64,000 nucleotides of DNA from an uncultured Clostridium sp. (GTDB lineage: Bacteria > Bacillota > Clostridia > Clostridiales > Clostridiaceae), in NCBI RefSeq assembly GCF_900769625.1, contig NZ_CAAGHK010000075.1:62001-126000 (forward strand), in the 5' to 3' direction. Position 1 is the first letter of the stretch; the number at the start of each line of letters is the position of its first letter. The notes under the pieces were generated by a model. That model was not told the DNA's origin and ran no database searches. It saw nothing but the letters and a program-made list of their open reading frames with translations. Made by a program: the position numbers and the translations under genes. Of this stretch, positions 43,875 through 51,740 are shown piece by piece.

Positions 43875-44453
43875 TTACTCTTTACATTCAACTTTATCAT
43901 TATCTTTAGTATAATTTAATCCACAAGCTGGACATGTTGCATGATGTTCATCATCAAAAGATAACTTTTCACCACATTTACATACATAACCTTTTATTCT
44001 GGCTGGATTCCCCATAACCAAAGCATAATCCGGTATATTCTTAGTTACTACTGCTCCAGCTCCAATTAATGCATATTTTCCTATGTTATGACCGCATACA
44101 ATTGTAACATTAGCTCCAACTGATGCGCCTCTTCCAATTATAGTATCTTTATATTCTGTCTTTCTTTCAATAAAGCTTCTAGGATTTATTACATTTGTAA
44201 ATACGCATGATGGTCCTAAAAATACATCATCCTCACATATTACACCTGTATAAACTGAAACGTTATTTTGTATTTTTACTCCATTTCCAAGCTTTACTCC
44301 TGGTGATATAACTACATTCTGACCTATGTTGCATTTTTCACCCATTTCTGAGTTGCTCATCACATGAGAAAAGTGCCAGATTTTTGTTCCATCTCCAATT
44401 TTAACATTATCATCTACATAACTTGATTCATGTACAAAATAGTTCTTCTCCAT
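43875..44453 (-). CDS. Left-handed beta-helix N-acetyltransferase (WbpD/WlbB-type) with zinc ribbon
   Basis: Acetyl-CoA-dependent transferase, expected to acetylate the 3-amino group of a UDP-2-acetamido-3-amino-uronic acid. The ATG at 44453 (GAGGGAG site) is used; the frame upstream runs through a repeat. The 192-residue protein consists of hexapeptide repeats (VKIGDGTKIW, CNIGQNVVISPG, VKIQNNVSVYTGVICEDD, ASVGANVTIVCG) with the acetyl-CoA-site region VFTNVINPRSFIERK, and ends with a four-cysteine ribbon (CKCGE, CPACG), a common addition in this subfamily. Homologous to WbpD/WlbB; acceptor identity is inferred from neighbours. Confidence 0.85.
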   Translation of the reverse strand: MEKNYFVHESSYVDDNVKIGDGTKIWHFSHVMSNSEMGEKCNIGQNVVISPGVKLGNGVKIQNNVSVYTGVICEDDVFLGPSCVFTNVINPRSFIERKTEYKDTIIGRGASVGANVTIVCGHNIGKYALIGAGAVVTKNIPDYALVMGNPARIKGYVCKCGEKLSFDDEHHATCPACGLNYTKDNDKVECKE

Positions 44454-44471
44454 AATTACTCCCTCTCTATT

Positions 44472-44563
44472 CAGTTGAGAGTTGATAGTGGACAGTTGAT
44501 AGTTATGGTTAAATACCCAAAAGGTATTTTTCTCCTTAACTCTCAACTCTCAAATTTCAACTG
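44472..44563. repeat. Hairpin repeat, copy D (most complete)
   Basis: Left arm CAGTTGAGAGTTGATAGT and GACAGTTGATAGTTA, centre AAATACC/GGTATTT, right arm CTTAACTCTCAACTCTCAAA. It fills the whole gap between the aminotransferase stop and the acetyltransferase ribosome site. Confidence 0.7.
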
Positions 44564-44565
44564 AT

Positions 44566-45747
44566 TTAAGCTTTTATTGCATCAACTATATATTTTATTT
44601 GTTCTTGATTTAGTTCTGGATATACTGGTATTGCAAAAGTTCTATGTGACAGATATTCTGCAACTGGCATATCTCCTTCTTTGTATCCTAAATCTGCATA
44701 TACTTTCTGCAAATGTAATGGTACTGGATAGTAAACTCCTGTTGCAATGCCTTTTTCCTTAAGCTTATTTAACATAGTTTCTCTATCGTCACATTGTAAA
44801 ACATATTGATGATAAATAACTTCGTTTTCTTCTCTTACTTCAGGTGTAACAACATCTGCATCCTTAAATTCTCTATCATATATTTCAGCTACTTTTCTTC
44901 TGTTGCCATTCCAAGTATCTAAATTAGGTAACTTAACTCTTAAGATAGCAGCTTGAATAGCATCTAACCTTGAATTGAAACCAATTAAATAGTTATAGTA
45001 CTTTAATGGATTATAAACTGTGTCATCGCCATCTTTTGATGTAGCAATTTCTTCTGTAATATTATTTAAAAGATTGTATGCCTTTTGTCCTGTTTCTCCA
45101 CTTCCATGAGTTCTTAATGCTTTTGCTATAGTAGCTATATTATCATCATCAGTTACGATCATTCCACCATCACCAGCACATGAGAGGTTCTTTGTTGGAA
45201 AGAATGAGAAGCATGCTGCATCTCCTAATGTTCCAATCATCTTACCTTTGTATTTACCACCTACAGCCTGACATGCATCTTCGATAACCTTTAAATTATG
45301 TTTCTTTGCTACTTCATTTATAGGGTCCATATCTGCGCTTTGTCCAAAAATATGTACAGGTATAATAGCTTTTGTTTTATCTGTAATTTTTTCTTCAAGT
45401 TTAGATGGATCCATATTGAATGTGTCTTTTTCTACATCAACAAAAACTGGTTTTGCTCCAACTGCTGAAATACATTCTGCTGAAGCAAAATAAGTAAATG
45501 TTGAAGTAATTACTTCATCACCAGGTCCTATTCCTAAAGATTTTAATGCAATAACCAAAGCATCAGTTCCATTACCTACTGATATTGCATGTTTAACTCC
45601 TATATATTCAGCAAATTCTTTTTCGAATTCCGTTACATTCTTACCCATTATATAAGCTGCAGAAGATAAAACTTCTTTAGTTACTCTATCTAAATCTTCA
45701 GAAATAGATTTATATTGAGCTTTTAAATCAATTAATGGAATATTCAT
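44566..45747 (-). CDS. DegT/DnrJ/EryC1/StrS aminotransferase (WbpE/WlbC-type)
   Basis: PLP-dependent enzyme that aminates a keto-sugar nucleotide. The 393-residue protein starts MNIPLIDLKAQYKSI and has GVKHAISVGNGTDALVIAL near residue 50, PVHIFGQSADMDPI near 130, EDACQAVGGKYKGK near 156 and the PLP-binding lysine in SFFPTKNLSCAGDGGM near 185, and the C-terminal YYPVPLHLQKVYADLG. Such WbpE/WlbC enzymes make the 3-amino group in UDP-GlcNAc(3NH2)A. The 3-oxidase partner (WbpB-type) is not in this window. It heads the three-gene unit. Confidence 0.88.
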   Translation of the reverse strand: MNIPLIDLKAQYKSISEDLDRVTKEVLSSAAYIMGKNVTEFEKEFAEYIGVKHAISVGNGTDALVIALKSLGIGPGDEVITSTFTYFASAECISAVGAKPVFVDVEKDTFNMDPSKLEEKITDKTKAIIPVHIFGQSADMDPINEVAKKHNLKVIEDACQAVGGKYKGKMIGTLGDAACFSFFPTKNLSCAGDGGMIVTDDDNIATIAKALRTHGSGETGQKAYNLLNNITEEIATSKDGDDTVYNPLKYYNYLIGFNSRLDAIQAAILRVKLPNLDTWNGNRRKVAEIYDREFKDADVVTPEVREENEVIYHQYVLQCDDRETMLNKLKEKGIATGVYYPVPLHLQKVYADLGYKEGDMPVAEYLSHRTFAIPVYPELNQEQIKYIVDAIKA

Positions 45748-45975
45748 TTTCCTCGCTCCTTAATGTTAATTAATAATATATATCTAAGCTTATAAATCCT
45801 CAATGAATTTCATAATCACTACTGGATGATAATCTTAACTAAATATATATTATATTTATATTATTAATAAATTATTTTTGTTTGTAAACTAACATGAATA
45901 TTTTAACATACTTAAATAGATAAATAAACTTTTTGTTTACAAGGTTGTCATGATTTTAACAATTTGTATTTCTTA

Positions 45976-48264
45976 TCAGAATTTTTTGATTGGATACCAT
46001 TCTAATGGCAGCAGAGAACTATATTTAAATGATGTATATCTGTCATCAATCAATAGCACCCTTCCTTTATCACTTTCAGTTCTTATTACTCTTCCAGCAG
46101 CCTGCTGAACTTTATTTATTCCCGGATAGACATATGCATAGTCATATCCATCTCCCTTAAAGAATTCTCTGCTTATTTCATTTTCCATTGCAATTTTAGG
46201 ATATCCAACTCCTATAATTACACTTCCTATAAGCTGTTTTCCTGGAAGGTCTATTCCTTCTGAAAACATTCCTCCAAGAACGCAGAAGACAAGAAGATTA
46301 TCGCTCATCCTGAATTGTTCTAAAAACCGATTCTTATCATCTTCACTCATATTAGCTTCTTGTTTAATCAGCTTAAGTTCCTTCAATTCACCTTTCTTAT
46401 TAACTTCCTCCCAAAGTGATTCCATATAAGCGTAAGAAGGTGAAAAAACTATATAATTACCTTTTTCTTTATTCACAAATTCTAATATTTTATCCACAAC
46501 AAATGGAAGTGTTTTAGCACGATATTTATAACGTATATTAACTGGACTTACAAACACCTTGAGATTTTCCTTATTAAACGGTGATGGCAGTTTCAATCTA
46601 TATTTCTCCTCACTGCCTCCAAGCATATCTATATAATACTTTATAGGTGATAATGTTGCTGAAAATAAAATGGTTGAATGATTTCTTGATAAACACTTCT
46701 TTAGATTCTCAGAAGGATTGACGCAGTATAAAGTCAATTTTACTTCTTGTGAATCCTTTTCCACACATGTAACATAGTTTTTATCATACAACTGGATAAT
46801 AGTATTAAATGAATTTATATCAAAATATAATTGAAGAATTTCATCATAGCCCTCAAATTTCGCCCCCTTCATCAACACTTCTTCACTTTCTTTTAAATAC
46901 ATATTTAGATATTTTGTTAAATCTTGAGGCGCATCACTTTCATAAAACCACTCTACTTCTCTATGACTACATTCATTTCTCAACTCAATAAAGAAACTAT
47001 TCAGCTTTCCTAGTACCGAATGAAGTTTAGTAAGCTTACCCTTTGCTATCTTTTTGCACTTCAAAATCTGATCTTTGCTTAAAGATGCTGAATACATCGA
47101 TTTTGCCCTCTCAATCAGATTGTGCGCTTCATCTATCAATACTATATTATCATTCTGCTCAATCATTCTTGTGAGAGATACACGTGGATCAAACATATAA
47201 TTGTAATCACATATGATTCCATCACAATATAAACTTACATCTAACGCTAATTCAAAAGGACATATCTTATATTTTTCAGCATAACAATGTAGTATTTCTA
47301 TTGAAATATCATCGTTTTCTATTAAAACCTCCAATACTACATTATTCACCTTATTATAGTATTCTTTTGCATATGCACATTTTTCAGGATTACAATCAAA
47401 CTCATCATTTATACATGACTTTTCTTTTGCTGTTAGTATTATGCTTTTAAATTTTAAGCCTTCATTTCTTAGTCTTTCAAAAGTATCTTTAGCTACTTTT
47501 CTATTAATTGTTTTAGGAGTAAGATAAATAATCCGATCTCCAATTTCTTCCCCTAAAGCCTTAACTGCTGGAAATATTGTCGATATAGTCTTCCCTATGC
47601 CCGTTGGTGCCTGTGCAAATAACATTTCTTCCTCTTTTATTGTATAGTACACAACATTAATAAGTTTTCTCTGACCCTCCCTATAAGTTTCAAAGGGAAA
47701 ATCAACATTCTTTATAGATTTATTCCTTTCCTGTCTTAAATTATGTATAAAAACACTAAATTTTTCATATTCCTTTAATATATTTAAAGTATATTCTTTT
47801 AGTTCTTCAATAGAATAAATACGTTCAAAGCTTTTTACCTCATTAGTTTCAAGCTGAACATAAGATAACCTTACAAAAATCTGATCCATATTGTTGTCTA
47901 ACGAATAAATTAATGCATATACTTTAGCTTGCGCCCAGTGAACTTCATTTGAATCATCAATATATGAAAAAGCCTTATATGTAGATTTTATTTCTTCTAT
48001 TATTACATTTTCACCGTCAAATATTATGCTGTCTGCTCTTCCTTCAATCTTTATAATACTTTGCTCTAACTCAAATTCATGGCTCATAAATACTTCTTTT
48101 TCATATCTTGAATATATCTCTGAATTATCCTTCTGAAGCTTCTGATGTGCACGGGTTCCTTCAAGTGCCCTGGCTGCTCCAGAAAAACGATTGTCTATAT
48201 CTCCTTTTAATAAACAGAACTCAACTAAATTTCTAACAGATTCTTTTATAACAATCTTATTCAT
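45976..48264 (-). CDS. XPD/DinG-type Fe-S helicase with N-terminal PD-(D/E)XK nuclease-like domain
   Basis: The start is ATG at 48264 (AGAGG site). The 762-residue protein begins with a RecB/Cas4-like domain (about residues 1-200) whose core reads GRADSIIFDGENVIIEEIKS, i.e. the D...ExK triad. The helicase part follows: Walker A QAPTGIGKTIS near 220, the four-cysteine Fe-S region (SCINDEFDCNPEKC and a later CPFEL) near 280-340, VLIDEAHNL near 385, and C-terminal motifs (SATLSPIKYYIDMLGG, GMFSEGIDLPGKQL, QAAGRVIRTESDKG). This nuclease-helicase fusion is known in Firmicutes and probably acts in DNA repair, on 5' ends or unusual structures; substrates are unproven. Monocistronic. Confidence 0.85.
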   Translation of the reverse strand: MNKIVIKESVRNLVEFCLLKGDIDNRFSGAARALEGTRAHQKLQKDNSEIYSRYEKEVFMSHEFELEQSIIKIEGRADSIIFDGENVIIEEIKSTYKAFSYIDDSNEVHWAQAKVYALIYSLDNNMDQIFVRLSYVQLETNEVKSFERIYSIEELKEYTLNILKEYEKFSVFIHNLRQERNKSIKNVDFPFETYREGQRKLINVVYYTIKEEEMLFAQAPTGIGKTISTIFPAVKALGEEIGDRIIYLTPKTINRKVAKDTFERLRNEGLKFKSIILTAKEKSCINDEFDCNPEKCAYAKEYYNKVNNVVLEVLIENDDISIEILHCYAEKYKICPFELALDVSLYCDGIICDYNYMFDPRVSLTRMIEQNDNIVLIDEAHNLIERAKSMYSASLSKDQILKCKKIAKGKLTKLHSVLGKLNSFFIELRNECSHREVEWFYESDAPQDLTKYLNMYLKESEEVLMKGAKFEGYDEILQLYFDINSFNTIIQLYDKNYVTCVEKDSQEVKLTLYCVNPSENLKKCLSRNHSTILFSATLSPIKYYIDMLGGSEEKYRLKLPSPFNKENLKVFVSPVNIRYKYRAKTLPFVVDKILEFVNKEKGNYIVFSPSYAYMESLWEEVNKKGELKELKLIKQEANMSEDDKNRFLEQFRMSDNLLVFCVLGGMFSEGIDLPGKQLIGSVIIGVGYPKIAMENEISREFFKGDGYDYAYVYPGINKVQQAAGRVIRTESDKGRVLLIDDRYTSFKYSSLLPLEWYPIKKF

Positions 48265-48286
48265 AAAAATACCTCTTTGTAATATG

Positions 48287-48338
48287 AAAACACTTATCTG
48301 ATGAATCAATATCCCTATCCATCAAATAAGTGCTGTAA
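48287..48338 (-). terminator. Terminator of the DUF1836 gene
   Basis: CACTTATCTGATG and CATCAAATAAGTG arms, then TTTTC on the minus strand, between the DUF1836 stop and the helicase start. Confidence 0.7.
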
Positions 48339-48370
48339 TAAAACCTATATAATATAAATATACATCAAGC

Positions 48371-48961
48371 TTATTCAGCATGATATTCATTTACTATTTT
48401 CTGAACTAATTTCTTTATAACACTAGCTTCCGCTATAAGAGATAACACTAATAAAAATATCTTTATTCTCTCTTCATCTTTTTCTTCTAAATTAAATTCC
48501 TTAACTAACTGTTCAAGTTTTTTCTCATTAGTCAATGAAGTTATTAAGTAATCATCAAGACTTTCTTCTTGTATTTGGACAAATGTCTTATATGCTTCTT
48601 CCCATGATAATATATCATCACTTCTATCATTTATTTCGTTAAATGCTAAACTAAATACTTTTTTTATTTCTTCTGTTGTTAATACAGGCCTCATGTAGCT
48701 AAGAAGTACAAGTTGGATGAGATGCATTTTTGTGTAGCCCCTCTTCTTCCCGTCTTCTGGCTTTGTGATAACTTCACTTTTAGTATAATTCTGCACTATA
48801 TTATTGGTGAATTTTTCGTTTTCAAATTTATCATTTAAAAAATCTATAACTTGTGATAGAAATAAATCATATTTTGGTAGATCATCATATGAAATTGAAC
48901 TGTTTTTTGACATTTCTTCTGCTAAATTTTTAATATAGTCTGAATCAAATTTTCTATCCAT
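48371..48961 (-). CDS. DUF1836-domain protein
   Basis: Protein of 196 residues with no membrane segment. The DUF1836 core (about residues 60-160) includes KRGYTKMHLIQLVLLSYMRP followed by LTTEEIKKVFSL, which looks like a MerR-type winged-helix reading head, and a long helical C-terminus (KIFLLVLSLIAEASVIKKLV). The family is restricted mainly to Firmicutes and is thought to be DNA-binding, but no function is proven. ATG at 48961 is favoured with AGGTGG upstream; the GTG three codons earlier is less well placed. It lies upstream of the nuclease-helicase gene but ends in its own terminator. Confidence 0.8.
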   Translation of the reverse strand: MDRKFDSDYIKNLAEEMSKNSSISYDDLPKYDLFLSQVIDFLNDKFENEKFTNNIVQNYTKSEVITKPEDGKKRGYTKMHLIQLVLLSYMRPVLTTEEIKKVFSLAFNEINDRSDDILSWEEAYKTFVQIQEESLDDYLITSLTNEKKLEQLVKEFNLEEKDEERIKIFLLVLSLIAEASVIKKLVQKIVNEYHAE

Positions 48962-49390
48962 ACTCTCCACCTACACTTTCTCATACTACTTTATTTTATT
49001 ATATAGTATGCATGAACTTATTACAAGTTATTTTTAACACTATAAGCTAACAGCCTTTCTTCCAAATACTTCATATTTATTATAGCATATTCACTCATAA
49101 TCAAGTTTATCTCTGTTATTTAATTTCTATACCTATCTGATTTATACACAATTCAATTTATAAAAAATATCTATTTTTTGTAATTTGTCGACACTATAAC
49201 TCACAGTCTCTCTTTTTTCTTCTTCAGAGTGTATTAATTACTTTTATCCTTGTATTTGTAAATTTTTTATGGCTTTTTTATATATTCATCATATTTATGC
49301 ATGTCAAATTAACCGCTAAGCTTTTATTTAAGCCAGTATTCAATTTTTAAGTTTTTTTCTTTTTTTGAATATTTTCATCTAAAATTAGTA
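48962..49390. other. Divergent intergenic region
   Basis: The left part of a 595-base gap between the DUF1836 gene and abrB. Strongly AT-rich with T-tracts. No gene, known RNA or clear hairpin recognised; the abrB promoters lie in the right part. Confidence 0.5.
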
Positions 49391-49419
49391 TTGACTTTTC
49401 TAAAATATGGTAGTATATT
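49391..49419 (+). promoter_or_regulatory. Distal abrB promoter
   Basis: TTGACT (49391-49396), 17-base spacer, TATATT (49414-49419). Confidence 0.5.
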
Positions 49420-49481
49420 TTATTTATAATGTTTTTTAAAGTTGAAATTTGTAATTTCTTATATAGAAATTGAAATATTTA

Positions 49482-49510
49482 TTGACTTTATATTACATAC
49501 TTGGTAATAT
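49482..49510 (+). promoter_or_regulatory. Proximal abrB promoter
   Basis: TTGACT (49482-49487), 17-base spacer, TAATAT (49505-49510); the start codon is 46 bases further. Confidence 0.65.
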
Positions 49511-49556
49511 AGCATTGTAGAATGTCGAATTGTGTAATTAGGAGGTATTTTTTATT

Positions 49557-49799
49557 ATGAAATCAACAGGTGTAGTAAGAAGAGTAGACGAATTAGGAAG
49601 AATAGTAATTCCAATAGAATTAAGAAGAACTTTAGACATCGCTGAAAAGGATGCTTTAGAAATATATGTAGATGGTGAACAAATAATCTTAAAGAAATAC
49701 GAACCAGCATGTATCTTCTGTGGAGATGCTAGAGATGTTATAAACTACAAAGGTAAGAACATCTGCCAAAAATGTTTTGAAGAAATGAAAAATAGATAA
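49557..49799 (+). CDS. abrB: AbrB-family transition-state regulator
   Basis: Small DNA-binding protein of 80 residues. The N-terminal swapped-hairpin AbrB domain is clear (GVVRRVDELGRIVIPIELRR, then LEIYVDGEQIILKKYEP). The C-terminus carries four cysteines (CIFCGD and NICQKCFEE), as in the clostridial AbrB subfamily, possibly binding zinc. AbrB homologues in Bacillus and Clostridium repress sporulation and stationary-phase genes; in solvent-forming clostridia they also influence the acid-to-solvent switch. Two TTGACT promoters lie upstream and a terminator downstream, making it monocistronic. The AGGAGG site is strong. Confidence 0.95.
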   Translation: MKSTGVVRRVDELGRIVIPIELRRTLDIAEKDALEIYVDGEQIILKKYEPACIFCGDARDVINYKGKNICQKCFEEMKNR

Positions 49800-49833
49800 T
49801 AAGTAATTATATACATATTATTTTATTATGATA

Positions 49834-49891
49834 AAAAGTAATACATGCCCTATTAATTTTTAATTACGGCTGTATTACTTTTATTATTTTT
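49834..49891. terminator. Terminator between abrB and rsmI
   Basis: AAAAGTAATACA and TGTATTACTTTT arms around a 25-base loop, T-rich tail on the plus strand; could serve both converging genes. Confidence 0.75.
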
Positions 49892-49922
49892 AATTCAATT
49901 TAAAAACTTAAATCGACAAAAT

Positions 49923-50768
49923 TTATATGTTAGTAGAAAATTTATAAACTTCATTTTTAGGTAATTCTCTATCTTTTGCGACAAGTTTTATTGCCTCTTT
50001 CTTGTTTATTCCATCTTTTATATATTTCAATATATGCTCTTCAATAGATAAATCTATCCATTCCCGCTTCTTTTCTTCCTTGATATCTTCAAGTTTTTTA
50101 CCTTCTAAAACAAGAACAAATTCTCCTCTTGGTTTATTATCTGTAAAATGCTGAATCGCTTCACTTAATTTTGCTCTGAAAATTTCCTGATATAATTTTG
50201 TTAGTTCTCTGCAGACCGCAATATTTCTATCACCAAAAGTATCAAGAAGATATGATAATGTATCAACAAGCCTATGTGGTGCTTCATAAAAAATCAATGT
50301 TTCCTGACTGTTTAAAAGCTCATCCGTTATAACTCTTCTTTCTTTATTTTCCCTTGGAAGAAAACCTCTGAATAAAAATTTTGTTGTATCAATACCCGAA
50401 TAAACAAGAGCTGTTGTTATAGCTGTTGCACCGGGAAGTACTTCAAAATCTAAGTTTTCAGCTATACACTTTTCTACTATTACACTTCCTGGATCTGATA
50501 TTCCTGGAGTACCTGCATCAGATACCAATGCTACTGTTTTTCCTTCTCTAAGTAAATCTATTATTTCATTCCCTTTTGATTGCTCATTAAACTTATGATA
50601 GCTTATAAGCGGTTTCTTTATTTCAAAATGATTCAAAAGCTTCAATGTCTGCCTTGTATCTTCTGCCGCTATAATATCACTTTCCTTCAATACTTCTAAA
50701 GCTCTCAATGTAATATCCTTTAAATTCCCTATCGGTGTAGGTACTAAATATAATTTTCCTGTTTTCAC
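49923..50768 (-). CDS. rsmI: 16S rRNA (cytidine-1402-2'-O)-methyltransferase
   Basis: Methylates the ribose of C1402 in the ribosomal P site. The GTG at 50768 (GGGAGG, seven bases spacing) is preferred over an ATG five codons upstream that overlaps the previous gene. The 281-residue protein has the tetrapyrrole-methylase fold with LYLVPTPIGNLKDIT at the N-terminus, AAEDTRQTLKLL near residue 37, ALVSDAGTPGISDPG near 82, FRGFLPRE near 125 and FYEAPHRLVDTL near 150, all RsmI signatures. It follows the trmN6-like gene by one base, so the two are co-translated. Confidence 0.96.
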   Translation of the reverse strand: MKTGKLYLVPTPIGNLKDITLRALEVLKESDIIAAEDTRQTLKLLNHFEIKKPLISYHKFNEQSKGNEIIDLLREGKTVALVSDAGTPGISDPGSVIVEKCIAENLDFEVLPGATAITTALVYSGIDTTKFLFRGFLPRENKERRVITDELLNSQETLIFYEAPHRLVDTLSYLLDTFGDRNIAVCRELTKLYQEIFRAKLSEAIQHFTDNKPRGEFVLVLEGKKLEDIKEEKKREWIDLSIEEHILKYIKDGINKKEAIKLVAKDRELPKNEVYKFSTNI

Positions 50769-50769
50769 T

Positions 50770-51522
50770 TTATTTCCTCCCATATATTCTATCTATTTCT
50801 TCTGTATATCTGCCATTATCATCATAAACATATAACGGTTCATCCCATTTTAAATATGCTCCGCCATCTCTCTGCCCTTCAACAAGAACTATGTTAGGGG
50901 CTTTATTAACCTTAGGATGTATCATTTTTACTCTCTTTGGCTCTATTTTATATTTTCTCATCAATGTGAATATATCTGCAAGTCTTTCTGGCCTATGAAC
51001 GATAAACATCCTTCCATTATCTTTAAGAAGTATTCTTGCTGCATAAATGACATCTTCAAGATTACACATTATTTCATGTCTGGCAATAGCAAGTTTGTCT
51101 AACGGATTCAGTATCCCTGAATTATTAAGCTTATATGGAGGGTTTACCGTAAGAACATCAAATCTACCAAGCTTCTTAAGCTCTTCTGTAGCTTTTAAAT
51201 CAATATTGAGGAATGATACCTTTTCTTCAATAGAATTAAGCTTAGAGCTTCTCTGAGCCATTTCTACCATATCCTCCTGTATTTCTACACCTATTACCTC
51301 CTGAGGATTGTATTTACCATATATTAAAAATGGTATAATCCCAGTTCCTGTACATAAATCAATTACTCTATGTTTTGTTTTTACATTTGCAAAATCTGAT
51401 AAAAGAACTGCATCTATCCCAAATTTAAATCCATCTTTTTTTTGTATTAAATTCAAACCATTTAGTTGCAGATCATCAATATTTTCATCTTCTTTAATAA
51501 GTGATAAATCTTTATTTTTCAT
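50770..51522 (-). CDS. TrmN6-like tRNA1(Val) adenine-N6 methyltransferase
   Basis: Class I SAM methyltransferase of 250 residues. The ATG at 51522 follows AAGGAAG; an upstream TTG in frame is not needed. Motif I is VIDLCTGTGIIPFLIYG near residue 55, and the N6-adenine catalytic motif is TVNPPYKLN near 125 (NPPY). The N-terminal FKFGIDAVLLSDFANVK is characteristic of the TrmN6/YabB family, which modifies A37 of tRNA1(Val) in Escherichia coli. The pair with rsmI is conserved in Firmicutes (yabB-yazA-rsmI in Bacillus). The exact tRNA substrate is inferred. Confidence 0.9.
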   Translation of the reverse strand: MKNKDLSLIKEDENIDDLQLNGLNLIQKKDGFKFGIDAVLLSDFANVKTKHRVIDLCTGTGIIPFLIYGKYNPQEVIGVEIQEDMVEMAQRSSKLNSIEEKVSFLNIDLKATEELKKLGRFDVLTVNPPYKLNNSGILNPLDKLAIARHEIMCNLEDVIYAARILLKDNGRMFIVHRPERLADIFTLMRKYKIEPKRVKMIHPKVNKAPNIVLVEGQRDGGAYLKWDEPLYVYDDNGRYTEEIDRIYGRK

Positions 51523-51657
51523 ATAATCTTCCTTTTTCAAATTTATAGACTTATTATATTTTTGTTCAATTCACAAAAATATACACCTCTTAATTATAAT
51601 GCATAATATCTTATTTTAGTGAAACAATATTATTAATTAGTAATATATTATACAGCA

Positions 51658-51689
51658 CAAAAAACCCCTTGCCTAAAAAGGCATAGAGG
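51658..51689 (-). terminator. Terminator of the NlpC/P60 gene
   Basis: CCTCTATGCCT and AGGCAAGGGG pair with one bulged base, then six T on the minus strand. Confidence 0.85.
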
Positions 51690-51740
51690 CTGTATATTCA
51701 TATTTAACTTTAATTTTATTATGTTAATTACTTTTCAAAA

